19,651 nucleotides of DNA from Pasteurellaceae bacterium (GTDB taxonomy: Bacteria; Pseudomonadota; Gammaproteobacteria; Enterobacterales; Pasteurellaceae), in NCBI GenBank assembly GCA_900756875.1, contig CAAELW010000087.1, forward strand, positions 1 to 19,651, written 5' to 3'. The notes under the pieces were generated by a model. The model worked only from the letters and a program-made list of their open reading frames with translations. It had not been told where the DNA came from and made no database searches. Each line of letters starts with the position of its first letter. Positions within the stretch are counted from its first letter, which is position 1. Shown here piece by piece: positions 1-8,022 of this stretch. A program made the position numbers and the translations under genes.

Positions 1-660
1 ACCATAAACCAATGTTAAAGCACTTTTTTCAACATCAAGAATAATACGGTCGCCCCCTTTACCCACAATACGTTTAATGTAATCCACACCTGACATATTG
101 TTTTTAGATGTTAACGCAAGATTTTCAGCATATGCCGCTCGCGTTGCCCCTAAACTTGTACGAAGTAAGGCTTGTTCCGGCGCTTTAAACACGATCACAT
201 CACCACGTTCTGGTTTGTTACCTTCAATAATCGTATTTTGGAAAATGGGGTCTTTAATACCATAAGTATATTTATTAACGACGAGAAAATCCCCTACGCG
301 CAATGTTGCTTCCATTGATCCTGATGGGATTTGGAATGGTTCAAAAATAAATGAACGCACAAGGAATACCACGGATAACACCGGGAAAAGCGAAGAAATA
401 AATTCTGAACCTTCTGAAATTGGCTCAATTTTCGCTTTTTCTTCATCCGTTAATGCTTTGCCTGAACGTTGTTCTGCGCGTGCGATTTGACGACGACGTC
501 TCGGCATCACAGCAAAGCGGTGATAACACCATAAAATGCCGGAAAGTGCGGTTAAAATCAGCAATAAAATACTGAATGTGTTAGGTAGTTGGAAATAATC
601 TAACGCTTTCCAACCGGCAAAGCCCACGACTAACAACAGAATAAAAAATACATTCGACAT
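1..660 (-). CDS. lepB: Signal peptidase I (LepB), 3' end cut by window edge
   Basis: Cleaves signal peptides from exported preproteins at the outer face of the inner membrane. The visible 220 residues begin MSNVFF and contain two N-terminal hydrophobic segments (about 3-20 and 29-46), a basic cytoplasmic stretch (RRRRQIAR, 54-61) and a third hydrophobic segment near 88-103. The serine motif IPSGSM follows, with the nucleophile at Ser115, and then DYIKRIVGKGGDR with the general-base lysine at about Lys196. The Pro that often follows SGSM is replaced (SGSMEATL). The start codon lies 12 nt after the lepA stop, and a Shine-Dalgarno GGAAAG overlaps that stop, so translation is probably coupled to lepA. 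Only the C-terminal part of the catalytic domain lies outside the window. Identification is firm. Confidence 0.97.
   Translation of the reverse strand, partial: MSNVFFILLLVVGFAGWKALDYFQLPNTFSILLLILTALSGILWCYHRFAVMPRRRRQIARAEQRSGKALTDEEKAKIEPISEGSEFISSLFPVLSVVFLVRSFIFEPFQIPSGSMEATLRVGDFLVVNKYTYGIKDPIFQNTIIEGNKPERGDVIVFKAPEQALLRTSLGATRAAYAENLALTSKNNMSGVDYIKRIVGKGGDRIILDVEKSALTLVYG
544..552 (+). repeat. DNA uptake sequence within lepB
   Basis: Perfect AAGTGCGGT. On the coding strand it supplies the Thr-Ala-Leu of the second membrane segment. Confidence 0.9.
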
Positions 661-672
661 TGCTCTACTTTC

Positions 673-2469
673 CTATTTATCTTTACCTACATGTAAGATC
701 GCTAAAAACGCTTCTTGCGGCACTTCCACATTACCTAAAGATTTCATTCGTTTTTTACCTTCTTTCTGTTTCTGTAAGAGTTTTTTCTTACGGCTCACGT
801 CACCACCATAACATTTCGCCAATACGTTTTTACGTAATTGTTTTACGGTTGAACGCGCAATAATGTGGTTACCAATCGCCGCTTGGATCGCGATATCAAA
901 TTGTTGACGTGGAATCAGTTCACGCATTTTTTCAACCAATTCACGACCACGGTAAGGCGCATTATCTTTATGAACAATTAACGCTAACGCATCAACACGA
1001 TCACCGTTGATCATAATATCTACGCGTACCATGTCCGCCGCTTGGAAACGTTTGAAACCATAATCCAAAGAGGCATAACCACGCGATGTTGATTTCAAAC
1101 GGTCGAAGAAATCTAATACGACTTCGCCCATTGGAATTTCATAAGTCAACGCAATTTGGTTTCCGTGATACACCATATTGGTTTGTACGCCACGTTTTTC
1201 CACGCAAAGGGTAATGACATTGCCTAAGAATTCTTGTGGTACGAGCATATTACACTCGGCAATCGGCTCACGAATTTCCGCAATATTATTTAACGGTGGC
1301 AGTTTTGATGGACTGTCTACATAAACGACTTCACCATTAGTCATTTCGACTTCATAAATTACAGTTGGTGCCGTGGTAATCAAATCAAGATCGTATTCAC
1401 GCTCTAAACGCTCTTGAATGATCTCCATATGTAAAAGCCCTAAGAATCCACAACGGAAACCAAAACCTAGAGCGGTCGAGTTTTCTGGCTCATAGAACAG
1501 TGATGCATCATTTAGGCTTAATTTACCTAATGCGTCACGGAAAGCTTCATAATCGTCAGAGCTAACTGGGAATAAACCAGCATAAACCTGCGGTTTTACT
1601 TTCTTAAAGCCTGGCAATACATGGCTTGCCGGATTATGTTGATGGGTTAAAGTATCCCCTACCGGTGCCCCTAAAATATCTTTAATCGCACAAACAACCC
1701 AACCTACTTCTCCAGTATTTAATACCGTCGTATCCACTTGTTTTGGCGTGAAAATCCCTAAACGATCGACATTATAGGCCTGTCCGGTGGACATCACTTT
1801 GATTTTATCGCCTTTACGCAACACACCATTTTTAATACGAACTAATGACACCACGCCTAAATAGTTATCGAACCAAGAGTCAATAATCAATGCTTGTAAC
1901 GGTGCATCAGGATCACCTTCTGGCGCGGGAATTTTCGCAACAATTTCTTCTAATACATCTTCGATACCCACACCGGTTTTAGCCGAACAACGTACCGCTT
2001 CCATCGCATCAATACCGACGATATCTTCAATTTCTTCTGCAACACGTTCAGGATCTGCTGCGGGTAAGTCGATTTTATTCAAAATCGGTACTACCTCTAA
2101 ATCCATTTCAATGGCGGTATAGCAGTTTGCCAAGGTTTGGGCTTCTACACCTTGTCCCGCATCCACAACTAACAATGCCCCTTCACAAGCTGCAAGAGAA
2201 CGCGACACTTCATAAGAGAAGTCCACGTGTCCTGGTGTATCGATAAAGTTTAATTGGTAAGTTTCACCATCTTTCGCTTGATAATTTAAGGTTACACTTT
2301 GCGCCTTAATAGTAATACCGCGCTCACGCTCAAGATCCATGGAATCTAATACCTGCGCTTCCATCTCACGATCCGAAAGGCCCCCACAGGTCTGAATTAA
2401 TCGGTCAGAAAGGGTCGATTTACCGTGGTCAATATGGGCAATAATAGAAAAGTTGCGAATATTCTTCAT
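673..2469 (-). CDS. lepA: Elongation factor 4 (LepA), ribosome back-translocase GTPase
   Basis: A translational GTPase that binds the ribosome and is proposed to reverse faulty translocation or aid initiation and ribosome maturation. The 598-residue reading has G1 AHIDHGKS (11-18), a switch-I region with [10 protein letters not shown] (about 48-57), G3 DTPGH (77-81) and G4 NKID (131-134). EF-G-like domains and the LepA-specific C-terminal domain follow, ending [15 protein letters not shown]... and [19 protein letters not shown] chose the ATG at 2469 ([19 protein letters not shown]) because the family begins there. The upstream in-frame ATG at 2496 would sit only about 9 nt from the TSS implied by the nearest -10-like box. 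No strong Shine-Dalgarno is seen for either start. It is the first gene of a lepA-lepB operon. Confidence 0.97.
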   Translation of the reverse strand: MKNIRNFSIIAHIDHGKSTLSDRLIQTCGGLSDREMEAQVLDSMDLERERGITIKAQSVTLNYQAKDGETYQLNFIDTPGHVDFSYEVSRSLAACEGALLVVDAGQGVEAQTLANCYTAIEMDLEVVPILNKIDLPAADPERVAEEIEDIVGIDAMEAVRCSAKTGVGIEDVLEEIVAKIPAPEGDPDAPLQALIIDSWFDNYLGVVSLVRIKNGVLRKGDKIKVMSTGQAYNVDRLGIFTPKQVDTTVLNTGEVGWVVCAIKDILGAPVGDTLTHQHNPASHVLPGFKKVKPQVYAGLFPVSSDDYEAFRDALGKLSLNDASLFYEPENSTALGFGFRCGFLGLLHMEIIQERLEREYDLDLITTAPTVIYEVEMTNGEVVYVDSPSKLPPLNNIAEIREPIAECNMLVPQEFLGNVITLCVEKRGVQTNMVYHGNQIALTYEIPMGEVVLDFFDRLKSTSRGYASLDYGFKRFQAADMVRVDIMINGDRVDALALIVHKDNAPYRGRELVEKMRELIPRQQFDIAIQAAIGNHIIARSTVKQLRKNVLAKCYGGDVSRKKKLLQKQKEGKKRMKSLGNVEVPQEAFLAILHVGKDK

Positions 2470-2512
2470 AAATAGATTAGTTTTCTCAAAAATCATTAAA
2501 TTTAACTGGCGG

Positions 2513-2518
2513 ATTGTA
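2513..2518 (-). promoter_or_regulatory. Candidate -10 element for lepA-lepB
   Basis: On the minus strand this reads TACAAT (5/6 to TATAAT), about 44 nt upstream of the chosen lepA ATG. No good -35 is seen at 16-18 nt spacing, so the call rests on the -10 alone. Confidence 0.35.
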
Positions 2519-2555
2519 CCTGAAAAGCGCGGAAATCGCTAGGGATGAAAGGGAA

Positions 2556-2564
2556 AAGTGCGGT
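2556..2564 (+). repeat. DNA uptake sequence upstream of lepA
   Basis: Perfect AAGTGCGGT followed by CAAATTTTC, close to the extended Haemophilus form. Intergenic, between the lepA promoter and the grcA terminator. Confidence 0.92.
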
Positions 2565-2592
2565 CAAATTTTCAAACCTTTTAGATAAAACA

Positions 2593-2616
2593 AAACCCCG
2601 AATTATTTCGGGGTTT
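2593..2616 (-). terminator. Rho-independent terminator downstream of grcA
   Basis: A perfect 10-bp stem, AAACCCCGAA (2593-2602) paired with TTCGGGGTTT (2607-2616), has a 4-nt loop. On the minus strand it is followed by TTTTGTTTT-like U-rich sequence, and the plus-strand side also has a T run. It lies 22 nt past the grcA stop, so it should end the grcA transcript and insulate lepA. Confidence 0.88.
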
Positions 2617-2637
2617 CTTTTTTCATTCAAGCTGAAA

Positions 2638-3021
2638 TTATAGGCTTTCAGTGAAAGTACGAGTAATAACGTCGCGTTGTTGTTCTGGTGTTAAAGAGTT
2701 GAAACGTACTGCGTAACCAGAAACACGGATAGTTAATTGAGGGTATTTATCCGGGTTGTTTACTGCATCTTCTAACGTTTCACGACGTAATACGTTTACG
2801 TTTAAGTGTTGACCACCTTCAACTTTAACAGTTGGTGCTACATTTACCGGTAATTCACGGTATTCGATTTGGCCTAATTCGCTCACTGCTACTACTTGGT
2901 CTTCTGCGAATTCAGCTTTTGCACATAAACAACGAGCTTCATTTTTTTCGCTGTCTAATAACCAGAATGAGTTTAAAAGATTGTCATTTGCTGCTTGAGT
3001 AATTTGAATACCTTTGATCAT
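2638..3021 (-). CDS. grcA: Autonomous glycyl radical cofactor GrcA (YfiD)
   Basis: A 127-residue spare glycyl-radical domain that can restore activity to pyruvate formate-lyase whose own radical site has been destroyed by oxygen. The C-terminal half matches the PFL radical domain, with the motif RVSGYAVRF and the radical glycine at Gly102, the same position as in E. coli YfiD as I recall it. The end ([12 protein letters not shown]) is also characteristic. An excellent Shine-Dalgarno, AGGAGG at 3028-3033, fixes the start. The gene is monocistronic: terminator downstream and a long upstream region divergent from ung with an FNR-like box, which fits induction at low oxygen. Identification is firm. 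Confidence 0.97.
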   Translation of the reverse strand: MIKGIQITQAANDNLLNSFWLLDSEKNEARCLCAKAEFAEDQVVAVSELGQIEYRELPVNVAPTVKVEGGQHLNVNVLRRETLEDAVNNPDKYPQLTIRVSGYAVRFNSLTPEQQRDVITRTFTESL

Positions 3022-3143
3022 AAAGAGCCTCCTAATTTGGCGTTTGTATATTTATTGAACTGTGCAAATTTTATCAAACTATTTGAAGAATTCAATTAAT
3101 TTTGACCTAAAACAGGTTCTTTTTTCTGACTAATTTTTAAAAA

Positions 3144-3157
3144 TTGATCTAGATTAA
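3144..3157 (-). promoter_or_regulatory. FNR-like box upstream of grcA
   Basis: The plus strand reads TTGATCTAGATTAA, matching the FNR consensus TTGAT-N4-ATCAA at 9 of 10 defined bases. It sits about 123 bp upstream of the grcA start and about 130 bp upstream of ung. FNR and ArcA activation of yfiD is established in E. coli, so grcA is the likely target. A matching -10 at the expected distance is not obvious. The remaining bases of 3022-3286 are A+T-rich with no gene seen. Confidence 0.65.
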
Positions 3158-3248
3158 AGTTTTTGTCGCACAAAGGCCTCAATGCCTGCCAGTACTTAAC
3201 AAAATATTAACATAACTCGCAAATAAAGCCTTTCTAAGCAATTTCATT

Positions 3249-3280
3249 TATAATATGCCCAATCTTATCCAATAAGGAAA
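3249..3280 (+). promoter_or_regulatory. ung -10 element and ribosome-binding site
   Basis: A perfect TATAAT lies at 3249-3254, and a Shine-Dalgarno AAGGAAA at 3274-3280 is 6 nt before the ung ATG. No convincing -35 is seen. The transcript leader would be about 25 nt. Confidence 0.55.
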
Positions 3281-3286
3281 TACAGA

Positions 3287-3946
3287 ATGAAAACCTGGAC
3301 AGATGTTATCGGCCAAGAGAAAGAAAAACCTTACTTTAAACACATTCTACAACAAGTTCATCAAGAGAGACTCGCGGGAAAAACCATTTATCCACCACAA
3401 GATGAAGTGTTTAATGCCTTTAAATATACGGCATTTGATGAAGTGAAAGTCGTCATTTTAGGACAGGACCCCTACCATGGTCCAAATCAAGCACACGGTT
3501 TAGCTTTTTCGGTAAAACCCGAAGTGGCTATTCCGCCCTCTCTGCTGAATATGTATAAAGAATTGGCTAATGACATTCCTGGTTTTCAAATGCCAAATCA
3601 TGGCTACTTGGTGAAATGGGCTGAGCAAGGTGTACTGTTGCTTAACACCGTGCTAACTGTAGAGCGAGGCATGGCACATTCACACGCTAAATTTGGTTGG
3701 GAAATCTTTACAGACCAAGTAATTGCAGCACTCAATGAACACCGTGAAAAAATAGTATTTTTACTTTGGGGAAGTCATGCGCAGAAAAAAGGGCAATTTA
3801 TTGATCGCAATCGTCATTATGTTTTAACCGCGCCACACCCTTCCCCTCTTTCAGCACATCGTGGTTTTCTAGGATGTCATCATTTTTCTAAAGCCAACGA
3901 ATACTTAAAACAAAATGGTTTAACTGAAATTAATTGGCAAGTTTAA
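3287..3946 (+). CDS. ung: Uracil-DNA glycosylase (family 1)
   Basis: Removes uracil from DNA to start base-excision repair. The 219-residue protein has the water-activating motif GQDPYHG (59-65, catalytic Asp61), the central [10 protein letters not shown] block and the DNA-intercalating loop [11 protein letters not shown] starting at His184. Length matches the family (about 220). The start is supported by a Shine-Dalgarno and -10 just upstream. It is a single-gene unit. Its TAA overlaps the stop of the convergent tadA gene within a TTAA tetranucleotide, and no terminator separates them. Confidence 0.97.
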   Translation: MKTWTDVIGQEKEKPYFKHILQQVHQERLAGKTIYPPQDEVFNAFKYTAFDEVKVVILGQDPYHGPNQAHGLAFSVKPEVAIPPSLLNMYKELANDIPGFQMPNHGYLVKWAEQGVLLLNTVLTVERGMAHSHAKFGWEIFTDQVIAALNEHREKIVFLLWGSHAQKKGQFIDRNRHYVLTAPHPSPLSAHRGFLGCHHFSKANEYLKQNGLTEINWQV

Positions 3947-4461
3947 GATTGCGATTCAACATCAAGCGGGAGATTTTTTTCTCGCTTTTCTTCTTTTTTC
4001 TGCTCTCGTCTCTTTTTGAAAAAATCACTCAATTTCTGACCGCACTTTTCTGCCAGCACGCCAGACGTAATTTCTATCGTGTGATTCATTTTATAATCAT
4101 CAAAGAAGTGAAAGCGAGAACCTACAGCTCCCGTTTTATAATCTGACGCACCAAAGACCAAACGTTTAATTCGGCTATGTAAAATCGCGCCAGCACACAT
4201 GGTACAAGGCTCAAGGGTGACATAGAGTGTGGTATTGAGCAGACGATAATTTTGAATATTTTGTGCGGCATTACGCAATGCGACAATTTCAGCGTGAGCG
4301 GTCGGATCATTTTCAATGATAGATAAATTCCAGCCTTCACCGAGAATATTTCCTTCATCATCCACCAACACCGCCCCGACAGGAATCTCGCCGAGTGCTT
4401 CTGCACGATCGGCAAGCATCAGGGCGTGTTGCATAAATTTCTCGTCTAAATCTGACCGCAC
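3943..4461 (-). CDS. tadA: tRNA-specific adenosine deaminase (TadA)
   Basis: Deaminates A34 to inosine in the anticodon of tRNA-Arg(ACG), enabling wobble reading. With the GTG start at 4461 the protein has 172 residues, with the zinc and catalytic motif HAE (56-58, proton-shuttling Glu58) and PCTMC (zinc ligands Cys86 and Cys89). A lysine- and glutamate-rich tail follows position 150. GTG is chosen because the frame is closed by TAG four codons upstream (the thyA stop) and because residues 2-9 (RSDLDEKF) resemble the H. influenzae N-terminus as I recall it. The alternative is ATG at 4434 (10th codon). The GTG lies within an uptake sequence. It is the last gene of the rppH-to-tadA operon, with a 9-nt gap after thyA. 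Confidence 0.95.
   Translation of the reverse strand: MRSDLDEKFMQHALMLADRAEALGEIPVGAVLVDDEGNILGEGWNLSIIENDPTAHAEIVALRNAAQNIQNYRLLNTTLYVTLEPCTMCAGAILHSRIKRLVFGASDYKTGAVGSRFHFFDDYKMNHTIEITSGVLAEKCGQKLSDFFKKRREQKKEEKREKNLPLDVESQS
4039..4047 (-). repeat. DNA uptake sequence within tadA
   Basis: Perfect ACCGCACTT; read in tadA it encodes the Lys-Cys-Gly of the C-terminal region. Confidence 0.9.
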
Positions 4462-4463
4462 TT
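4455..4463 (-). repeat. DNA uptake sequence containing the tadA start codon
   Basis: Perfect ACCGCACTT on the plus strand. The minus-strand reading AAGTGCGGT contains the GTG proposed as the tadA initiator. Confidence 0.9.
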
Positions 4464-4470
4464 TGAATGC

Positions 4471-5322
4471 CTAAACAGAGAAAGGATATTTGATTGGTTC
4501 GTGAGATTGATAACCTACCACCTTGAAATCATCCATCGTTACCCAAGTTTCAAGATCTTCAAGGGTTTTAATATCAGGATTAATTTCTAATTGTGGTGAA
4601 GGGAATGGTTCACGTTTTAATTGCACATCACGCATTAACTCAAGTTGGTCTTCATAAATATGCGCATTTACAATTTTATGATATGCCTTACCCGGTTTAT
4701 TACCGGTAATTTGCGCCATCAAAGCTAGGAAAGTAAAGACCTGAATTTGATTGAAATTTAAGCCAAGTGGCACATCACAAGATCGTTGGTAGCTCGTTAA
4801 GTGCAATGTATCGCCTACTAAAGAGAAAGTGTGTGTGTGCATGCAAGGACGCAAACAACCTAGATCAAATTCGCCTGGATTGAAGAAAGTCAGAATTTCA
4901 CCGCGATCATCAATCCCTCGGCTTAAATTGTTCACAATTTTACGAAGTTGATCGATGGTTTCACCATTCGGTTTACGCCATGCTCTGCCTTGCACGCCAT
5001 AAACGCGGCCCATATCATCGGTGCCTTTACGATGTGGATTGGCAAGCCAAGCGGCATTTTCATTGGCATTTGCATCCCATGTTTTGGTGCCCAACTTACG
5101 GAAATCGGCGGCGTTATCATAACCACGGATATAACCTAAAAATTCTGCAATCGCTGCTTTCCAATAGCTTTTACGCGTTGTAATTAAGGGGAATTGATTA
5201 TTGGCAACATCATATTCTAAATCTGCATTAATCACAGTAAGGCAACGCTTGCCCGTACGCTCGTTAGCAACCCACTCACCTTCATTTACTATGCGTCGAC
5301 AAAGATCTAAATATTGTTTCAT
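4471..5322 (-). CDS. thyA: Thymidylate synthase
   Basis: Converts dUMP and methylene-tetrahydrofolate to dTMP and dihydrofolate in the cytoplasm. The 283-residue protein carries the nucleophile in LRPC (Cys160), the dUMP-binding [13 protein letters not shown] (179-191), the N-terminal phosphate-binding arginine region and a typical C-terminal KYPFSV with the terminal valine. The start ATG at 5322 (MKQYLDLC) is preferred over the in-frame ATG at 5349 because a strong Shine-Dalgarno, AAGGAG at 5329-5334, precedes it. That site overlaps the lgt stop codon (TAAGGAG), implying coupled translation. The coding frame ends in TAG and is in the same frame as the following tadA. Confidence 0.97.
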   Translation of the reverse strand: MKQYLDLCRRIVNEGEWVANERTGKRCLTVINADLEYDVANNQFPLITTRKSYWKAAIAEFLGYIRGYDNAADFRKLGTKTWDANANENAAWLANPHRKGTDDMGRVYGVQGRAWRKPNGETIDQLRKIVNNLSRGIDDRGEILTFFNPGEFDLGCLRPCMHTHTFSLVGDTLHLTSYQRSCDVPLGLNFNQIQVFTFLALMAQITGNKPGKAYHKIVNAHIYEDQLELMRDVQLKREPFPSPQLEINPDIKTLEDLETWVTMDDFKVVGYQSHEPIKYPFSV

Positions 5323-5332
5323 AAAAAACTCC

Positions 5333-6142
5333 TTACTGATGAACCGCACTTTTCGCGCGATTGTATGCCCATGCCATAATTAATCCACCACCGATAATCA
5401 TCGGTAAGCAAAGAGCTTGGCCACGTGTCATGATGCCTAAGAAAGATTCCACTTCAGGCTCACGGACATATTCAACGATAAAACGGAAAATCCCGTAACC
5501 AACCAGGAATAATCCAGCCACCGAACCTACAGGACGAGGCTTTTTAATAAAGACATTCAGAATAATAAACAGCACGAAACCTTCTAAGAACGCCTCATAA
5601 AGCTGTGAAGGATGGCGAGGCAACAATAATGGATCATTTGGGAAAATCATGGCCCAAGGCACATCGGTTTCTCGTCCCCAAAGTTCTAAATTGATAAAGT
5701 TACCAATTCGTCCCATTCCTAAACCAAATGGAATCAAGGGTGCCACAAAATCTGCCGTCTGCCAGAAACTTCTTTTTTGAGAATAAGAAGTCCAAATCAT
5801 TGAGATAATCACCCCAATTAACCCACCATGGAATGACATTCCGCCTTCCCAAACACGGAATAAATACAGCGGGTCTTGCACAAAATGATCAAAATTATAG
5901 AAGAAAACATCACCAATGCGGCCACCTAAGAACACGCCCATAAAGCCATTAAAAAGTAATGTATCCACTTGATCGACGGTCCAGCCACTGTTTGGCTGAT
6001 TGGCACGGCGAACCGCTAGCCAACGAGCAAAAATGAAACCTAATAGATACATTAAGCCATACCAACGCAGCCCTATATTGCTATCACCGAAAGTGAAAAT
6101 AGTCGGATCAAAATGTGGAAGCATCAAAAATTCTGAATTCAT
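5333..6142 (-). CDS. lgt: Prolipoprotein diacylglyceryl transferase
   Basis: Transfers diacylglyceryl from phosphatidylglycerol to the lipobox cysteine of prelipoproteins, the first step of lipoprotein maturation in the inner membrane. The 269-residue polytopic protein has several hydrophobic segments, the MSFHGG motif (His105) and the family signature [13 protein letters not shown] starting at Gly144, which includes the essential Arg145. HPSQLYE and a conserved [10 protein letters not shown] region follow. The ATG at 6142 has a Shine-Dalgarno (AAGGAA) fused to the stop codon of the upstream permease gene. It is 10 nt from thyA; an lgt-thyA pair is common in gamma-proteobacteria. Confidence 0.97.
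   Translation of the reverse strand: MNSEFLMLPHFDPTIFTFGDSNIGLRWYGLMYLLGFIFARWLAVRRANQPNSGWTVDQVDTLLFNGFMGVFLGGRIGDVFFYNFDHFVQDPLYLFRVWEGGMSFHGGLIGVIISMIWTSYSQKRSFWQTADFVAPLIPFGLGMGRIGNFINLELWGRETDVPWAMIFPNDPLLLPRHPSQLYEAFLEGFVLFIILNVFIKKPRPVGSVAGLFLVGYGIFRFIVEYVREPEVESFLGIMTRGQALCLPMIIGGGLIMAWAYNRAKSAVHQ
5343..5351 (-). repeat. DNA uptake sequence at the 3' end of lgt
   Basis: Perfect ACCGCACTT encoding the Lys-Ser-Ala-Val stretch just before the lgt C-terminus, 20 bp from the thyA start. Confidence 0.9.
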
Positions 6143-6150
6143 AACATTCC

Positions 6151-6945
6151 TTATTTAATAAACATATCAACCGCGATCGCAACTAATAGCAAGGCAAAGC
6201 CTTTTTTCAAGGTTGGGACAGGAAGTTTAGAGGTTGCTGTTGCCCCTAGTTTAGAAGTGAAGAATGAAGTACCCGTAATACCAAGCACGGCTGGCAAATA
6301 TACATAACCCAGAGAATAATCTGGCATGGAAGGATTGCCCCAACCACTCACCATAAAGCTAAACATGCCTGATAAACCAAGAAGTGCCCCACAGAATGCA
6401 GAAGAACCGATGGCTTTTTTCATATCAATCCCGCGGGAATTTAAAAATGGCACGATAAAACCACCACCGCCTACGCCTGCTGCACTTGATGCCATCCCAA
6501 TTAAAATACCACCAATAACAGAAGCTTGCGTTGTTAAAGGTTTGGCTTTCCCTGTGCTTTTCTTAATAGAAATTACCATTTTGGCCGCTAAATACACGAC
6601 TAAACAGGCAAAGATTTTAGCGGATACCTCACGATCAAGCTTGCCAATAAACAAACCAGAGATAAAGACCGAGATCATGACCATCGGTGCCAATACTTTA
6701 ACGGCACTCCACTCTATATTGCCTAGTTTATGATGACGCTGCGCAGAAGAGAATCCGGTAATCACAATGGTCGCAAATGAAGTTCCTAATGCCGAGGACA
6801 TCAGCAATGGCTCAGGCACGCCTATCATCGGCAATAGATACACCAAGGTTGGGACAATAATTAATCCGCCACCAATGCCAAATAATCCAGCGAGAAAACC
6901 AACAACAGACCCGACAAGCAAACAAAGTAAAATAAAAGTGAGCAT
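6151..6945 (-). CDS. TauE/SafE-family sulfite exporter-like permease
   Basis: A 264-residue, very hydrophobic inner-membrane protein with about eight predicted membrane segments. It is arranged as two related halves, each opening with a glycine-rich stretch: [19 protein letters not shown] near residues 18-36 and [18 protein letters not shown] near 151-168. This duplicated G-x-GGG-(F/L)-(I/V)-(I/V)-P pattern is typical of the TauE/SafE (COG0730) family, whose members export sulfite, sulfoacetate or related anions. The substrate here is unknown. The start ATG overlaps the rppH stop by one base (TAATG) and has a Shine-Dalgarno AAGGGGG. It matches the H. influenzae UPF0721 protein encoded near lgt, as I recall. 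Confidence 0.88.
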   Translation of the reverse strand: MLTFILLCLLVGSVVGFLAGLFGIGGGLIIVPTLVYLLPMIGVPEPLLMSSALGTSFATIVITGFSSAQRHHKLGNIEWSAVKVLAPMVMISVFISGLFIGKLDREVSAKIFACLVVYLAAKMVISIKKSTGKAKPLTTQASVIGGILIGMASSAAGVGGGGFIVPFLNSRGIDMKKAIGSSAFCGALLGLSGMFSFMVSGWGNPSMPDYSLGYVYLPAVLGITGTSFFTSKLGATATSKLPVPTLKKGFALLLVAIAVDMFIK

Positions 6946-7538
6946 TATTGCCCCCTTGACTTATAAGATGAACGTTTTTGATATTTAGAAAAACCACTTT
7001 TACGCGGTGCATGATAGGGTTTATTTGCCTCATGCTCTTGCGTATTTTCAAGCAATGTTTTTTCGTTGCCAAACATTACTTGAGCAAACTCTTTCATCGC
7101 TTTGCGGTAAACATCTTTCTTAAAGGACACAACCTGACGTACGGGATACCAAAAGCTCACCCAACGCCAACCATCAAATTCCGGTGATTTTGTTGTGTTC
7201 ATATTAATATTTTTTTCATCACCCACTAATTGCAACAAAAACCAACGTTGTTTTTGCCCAATACACATGGGTTTGCTGTCATAACGCAGCAATCTTTTTG
7301 GCAGTTTATAACGCAACCAATGTTTAGACGCGTAAAGCACCTTCACATCTTTGGGTTGCAAACCAACCTCTTCATATAATTCACGATACATGGCTTGTTC
7401 GGCACTTTCATTATCGTTAATTCCACCTTGCGGGAATTGCCACGAATTCTGCCCGTATCGTTTAGCCCAAAGCACCTGCCCTTTGCGATTACAAATGACA
7501 ATGCCTACATTTGGACGGTAGCCATCAAAATCGATCAC
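6945..7538 (-). CDS. rppH: RNA pyrophosphohydrolase (RppH)
   Basis: Removes pyrophosphate from 5'-triphosphate RNA ends, triggering RNase E-dependent mRNA decay. The 197-residue protein begins [17 protein letters not shown], as in E. coli RppH, and has the Nudix box GX5EX7REUXEEXGU at 38-60 (starts GGINDNES, contains REL-EE). WLRYKLPKR and [14 protein letters not shown] blocks follow. The C-terminal about 40 residues are basic and polar, as in homologues. It starts with GTG at 7538, supported by the conserved N-terminus and a Shine-Dalgarno AAGGTGA about 7 nt upstream. It is the promoter-proximal gene of the operon rppH-permease-lgt-thyA-tadA. Confidence 0.96.
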   Translation of the reverse strand: MIDFDGYRPNVGIVICNRKGQVLWAKRYGQNSWQFPQGGINDNESAEQAMYRELYEEVGLQPKDVKVLYASKHWLRYKLPKRLLRYDSKPMCIGQKQRWFLLQLVGDEKNINMNTTKSPEFDGWRWVSFWYPVRQVVSFKKDVYRKAMKEFAQVMFGNEKTLLENTQEHEANKPYHAPRKSGFSKYQKRSSYKSRGQ

Positions 7539-7577
7539 TATCGTTCACCTTAAATTTTGTACAAAAATAATTTGCAG

Positions 7578-7606
7578 ATTGTTTCATAAATTCGCTTTTT
7601 TATCAA
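7578..7606 (-). promoter_or_regulatory. Candidate sigma-70 promoter for the rppH operon
   Basis: On the minus strand, TTGATA (7601-7606, 5/6 to the -35 consensus) is followed after 17 nt by AACAAT (7578-7583, 4/6 to the -10). The leader to the rppH GTG would be roughly 30 nt. It lies just downstream of the DnaA-box cluster in the direction of transcription. Confidence 0.4.
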
Positions 7607-7629
7607 CCGAATGGGCATATTTACCCCAT

Positions 7630-7873
7630 TGTGGATAACTCTGTGGGTAACACTTGGATAGTCTAAATTTAACTGTGTATAAAGATCAAAAACCACTTTT
7701 CACACTTCACTTTTTTCATTTTTGAATAACATTTAATCAAACATTTCTCGAAAAAAATGACCGCACGTTTTCTCATCAAAGTGCGGTCAAAAATCTAGCC
7801 ATTTTTTAATTTAAACATTCCTTGCTTGGTGAAGAAATAACAGCGGTGAGTTATTCAATATTTCTGTGGATAA
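7630..7873 (-). other. Cluster of DnaA boxes in the rppH-ampD intergenic region
   Basis: Two perfect TTATCCACA boxes (minus strand, 7630-7638 and 7865-7873) and one TTATACACA box (7674-7682) match the DnaA consensus TTATNCACA. A near match TTACCCACA (7642-7650) sits three bases from the first box in the same orientation. A weaker CTTTTCACA lies on the plus strand at 7696-7704. An IHF-like sequence (one mismatch to WATCAA-N4-TTR) starts near 7737. The region lacks replication genes and the GATC-rich 13-mer repeats of an oriC, so a titration or reactivation site is more likely than an origin. Binding is inferred from sequence only. Confidence 0.6.
7758..7789 (-). terminator. Inverted uptake-sequence hairpin, likely terminator
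   Basis: A 9-bp perfect stem, TGACCGCAC (7758-7766) with GTGCGGTCA (7781-7789), encloses a 14-nt loop. The right arm contains a perfect uptake sequence and the left arm a one-mismatch copy. On the minus strand the hairpin is followed by seven Ts, so it fits a terminator for leftward transcripts from ampD, although it is about 230 nt past the ampD stop. Confidence 0.65.
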
Positions 7874-8022
7874 AATTGTGATTGAGCAAATGGAGACTGT
7901 TGTATAACTCTTCTCCGCATTTTAGCTTCAATTTTAGAGAGAGAATTTTCTCTTTAATTTCATTAAGATAAGGATTATTCAAAGAAATTATCTTACTCAC
8001 ATTCAATCAAAAATTTTAGTGG
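7790..8022. other. Gene-free stretch between uptake hairpin and ampD
   Basis: A+T-rich sequence with no convincing coding frame. It includes one DnaA box (7865-7873), a short imperfect inverted repeat of GAGAA/TTCTC near 7943-7960, and no recognisable tRNA or riboswitch. It may be ampD 3' untranslated RNA. Confidence 0.5.

Noticed and set aside
660..863. Plus-strand open frame opposite the lepA 3' end
   Set aside because: A shadow of lepA with no ribosome-binding site, no family features and complete overlap with a conserved gene.
6326..6733. Plus-strand 135-codon open frame inside the permease gene
   Set aside because: Proline-rich antisense reading of a repetitive membrane protein; the opposite strand has the conserved duplicated domain.
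7611..7661. A 16-codon open frame (MGIFTPLWITLWVTLG) as a small membrane or leader peptide
   Set aside because: No ribosome-binding site upstream, and its hydrophobic residues come from the DnaA-box sequence itself.
7539..8022. Chromosomal origin (oriC)
   Set aside because: DnaA boxes are present, but there is no dnaA, mnmG, mioC or rRNA neighbourhood, no repeated GATC-containing 13-mers, and flanking genes keep ordinary operon orientation.
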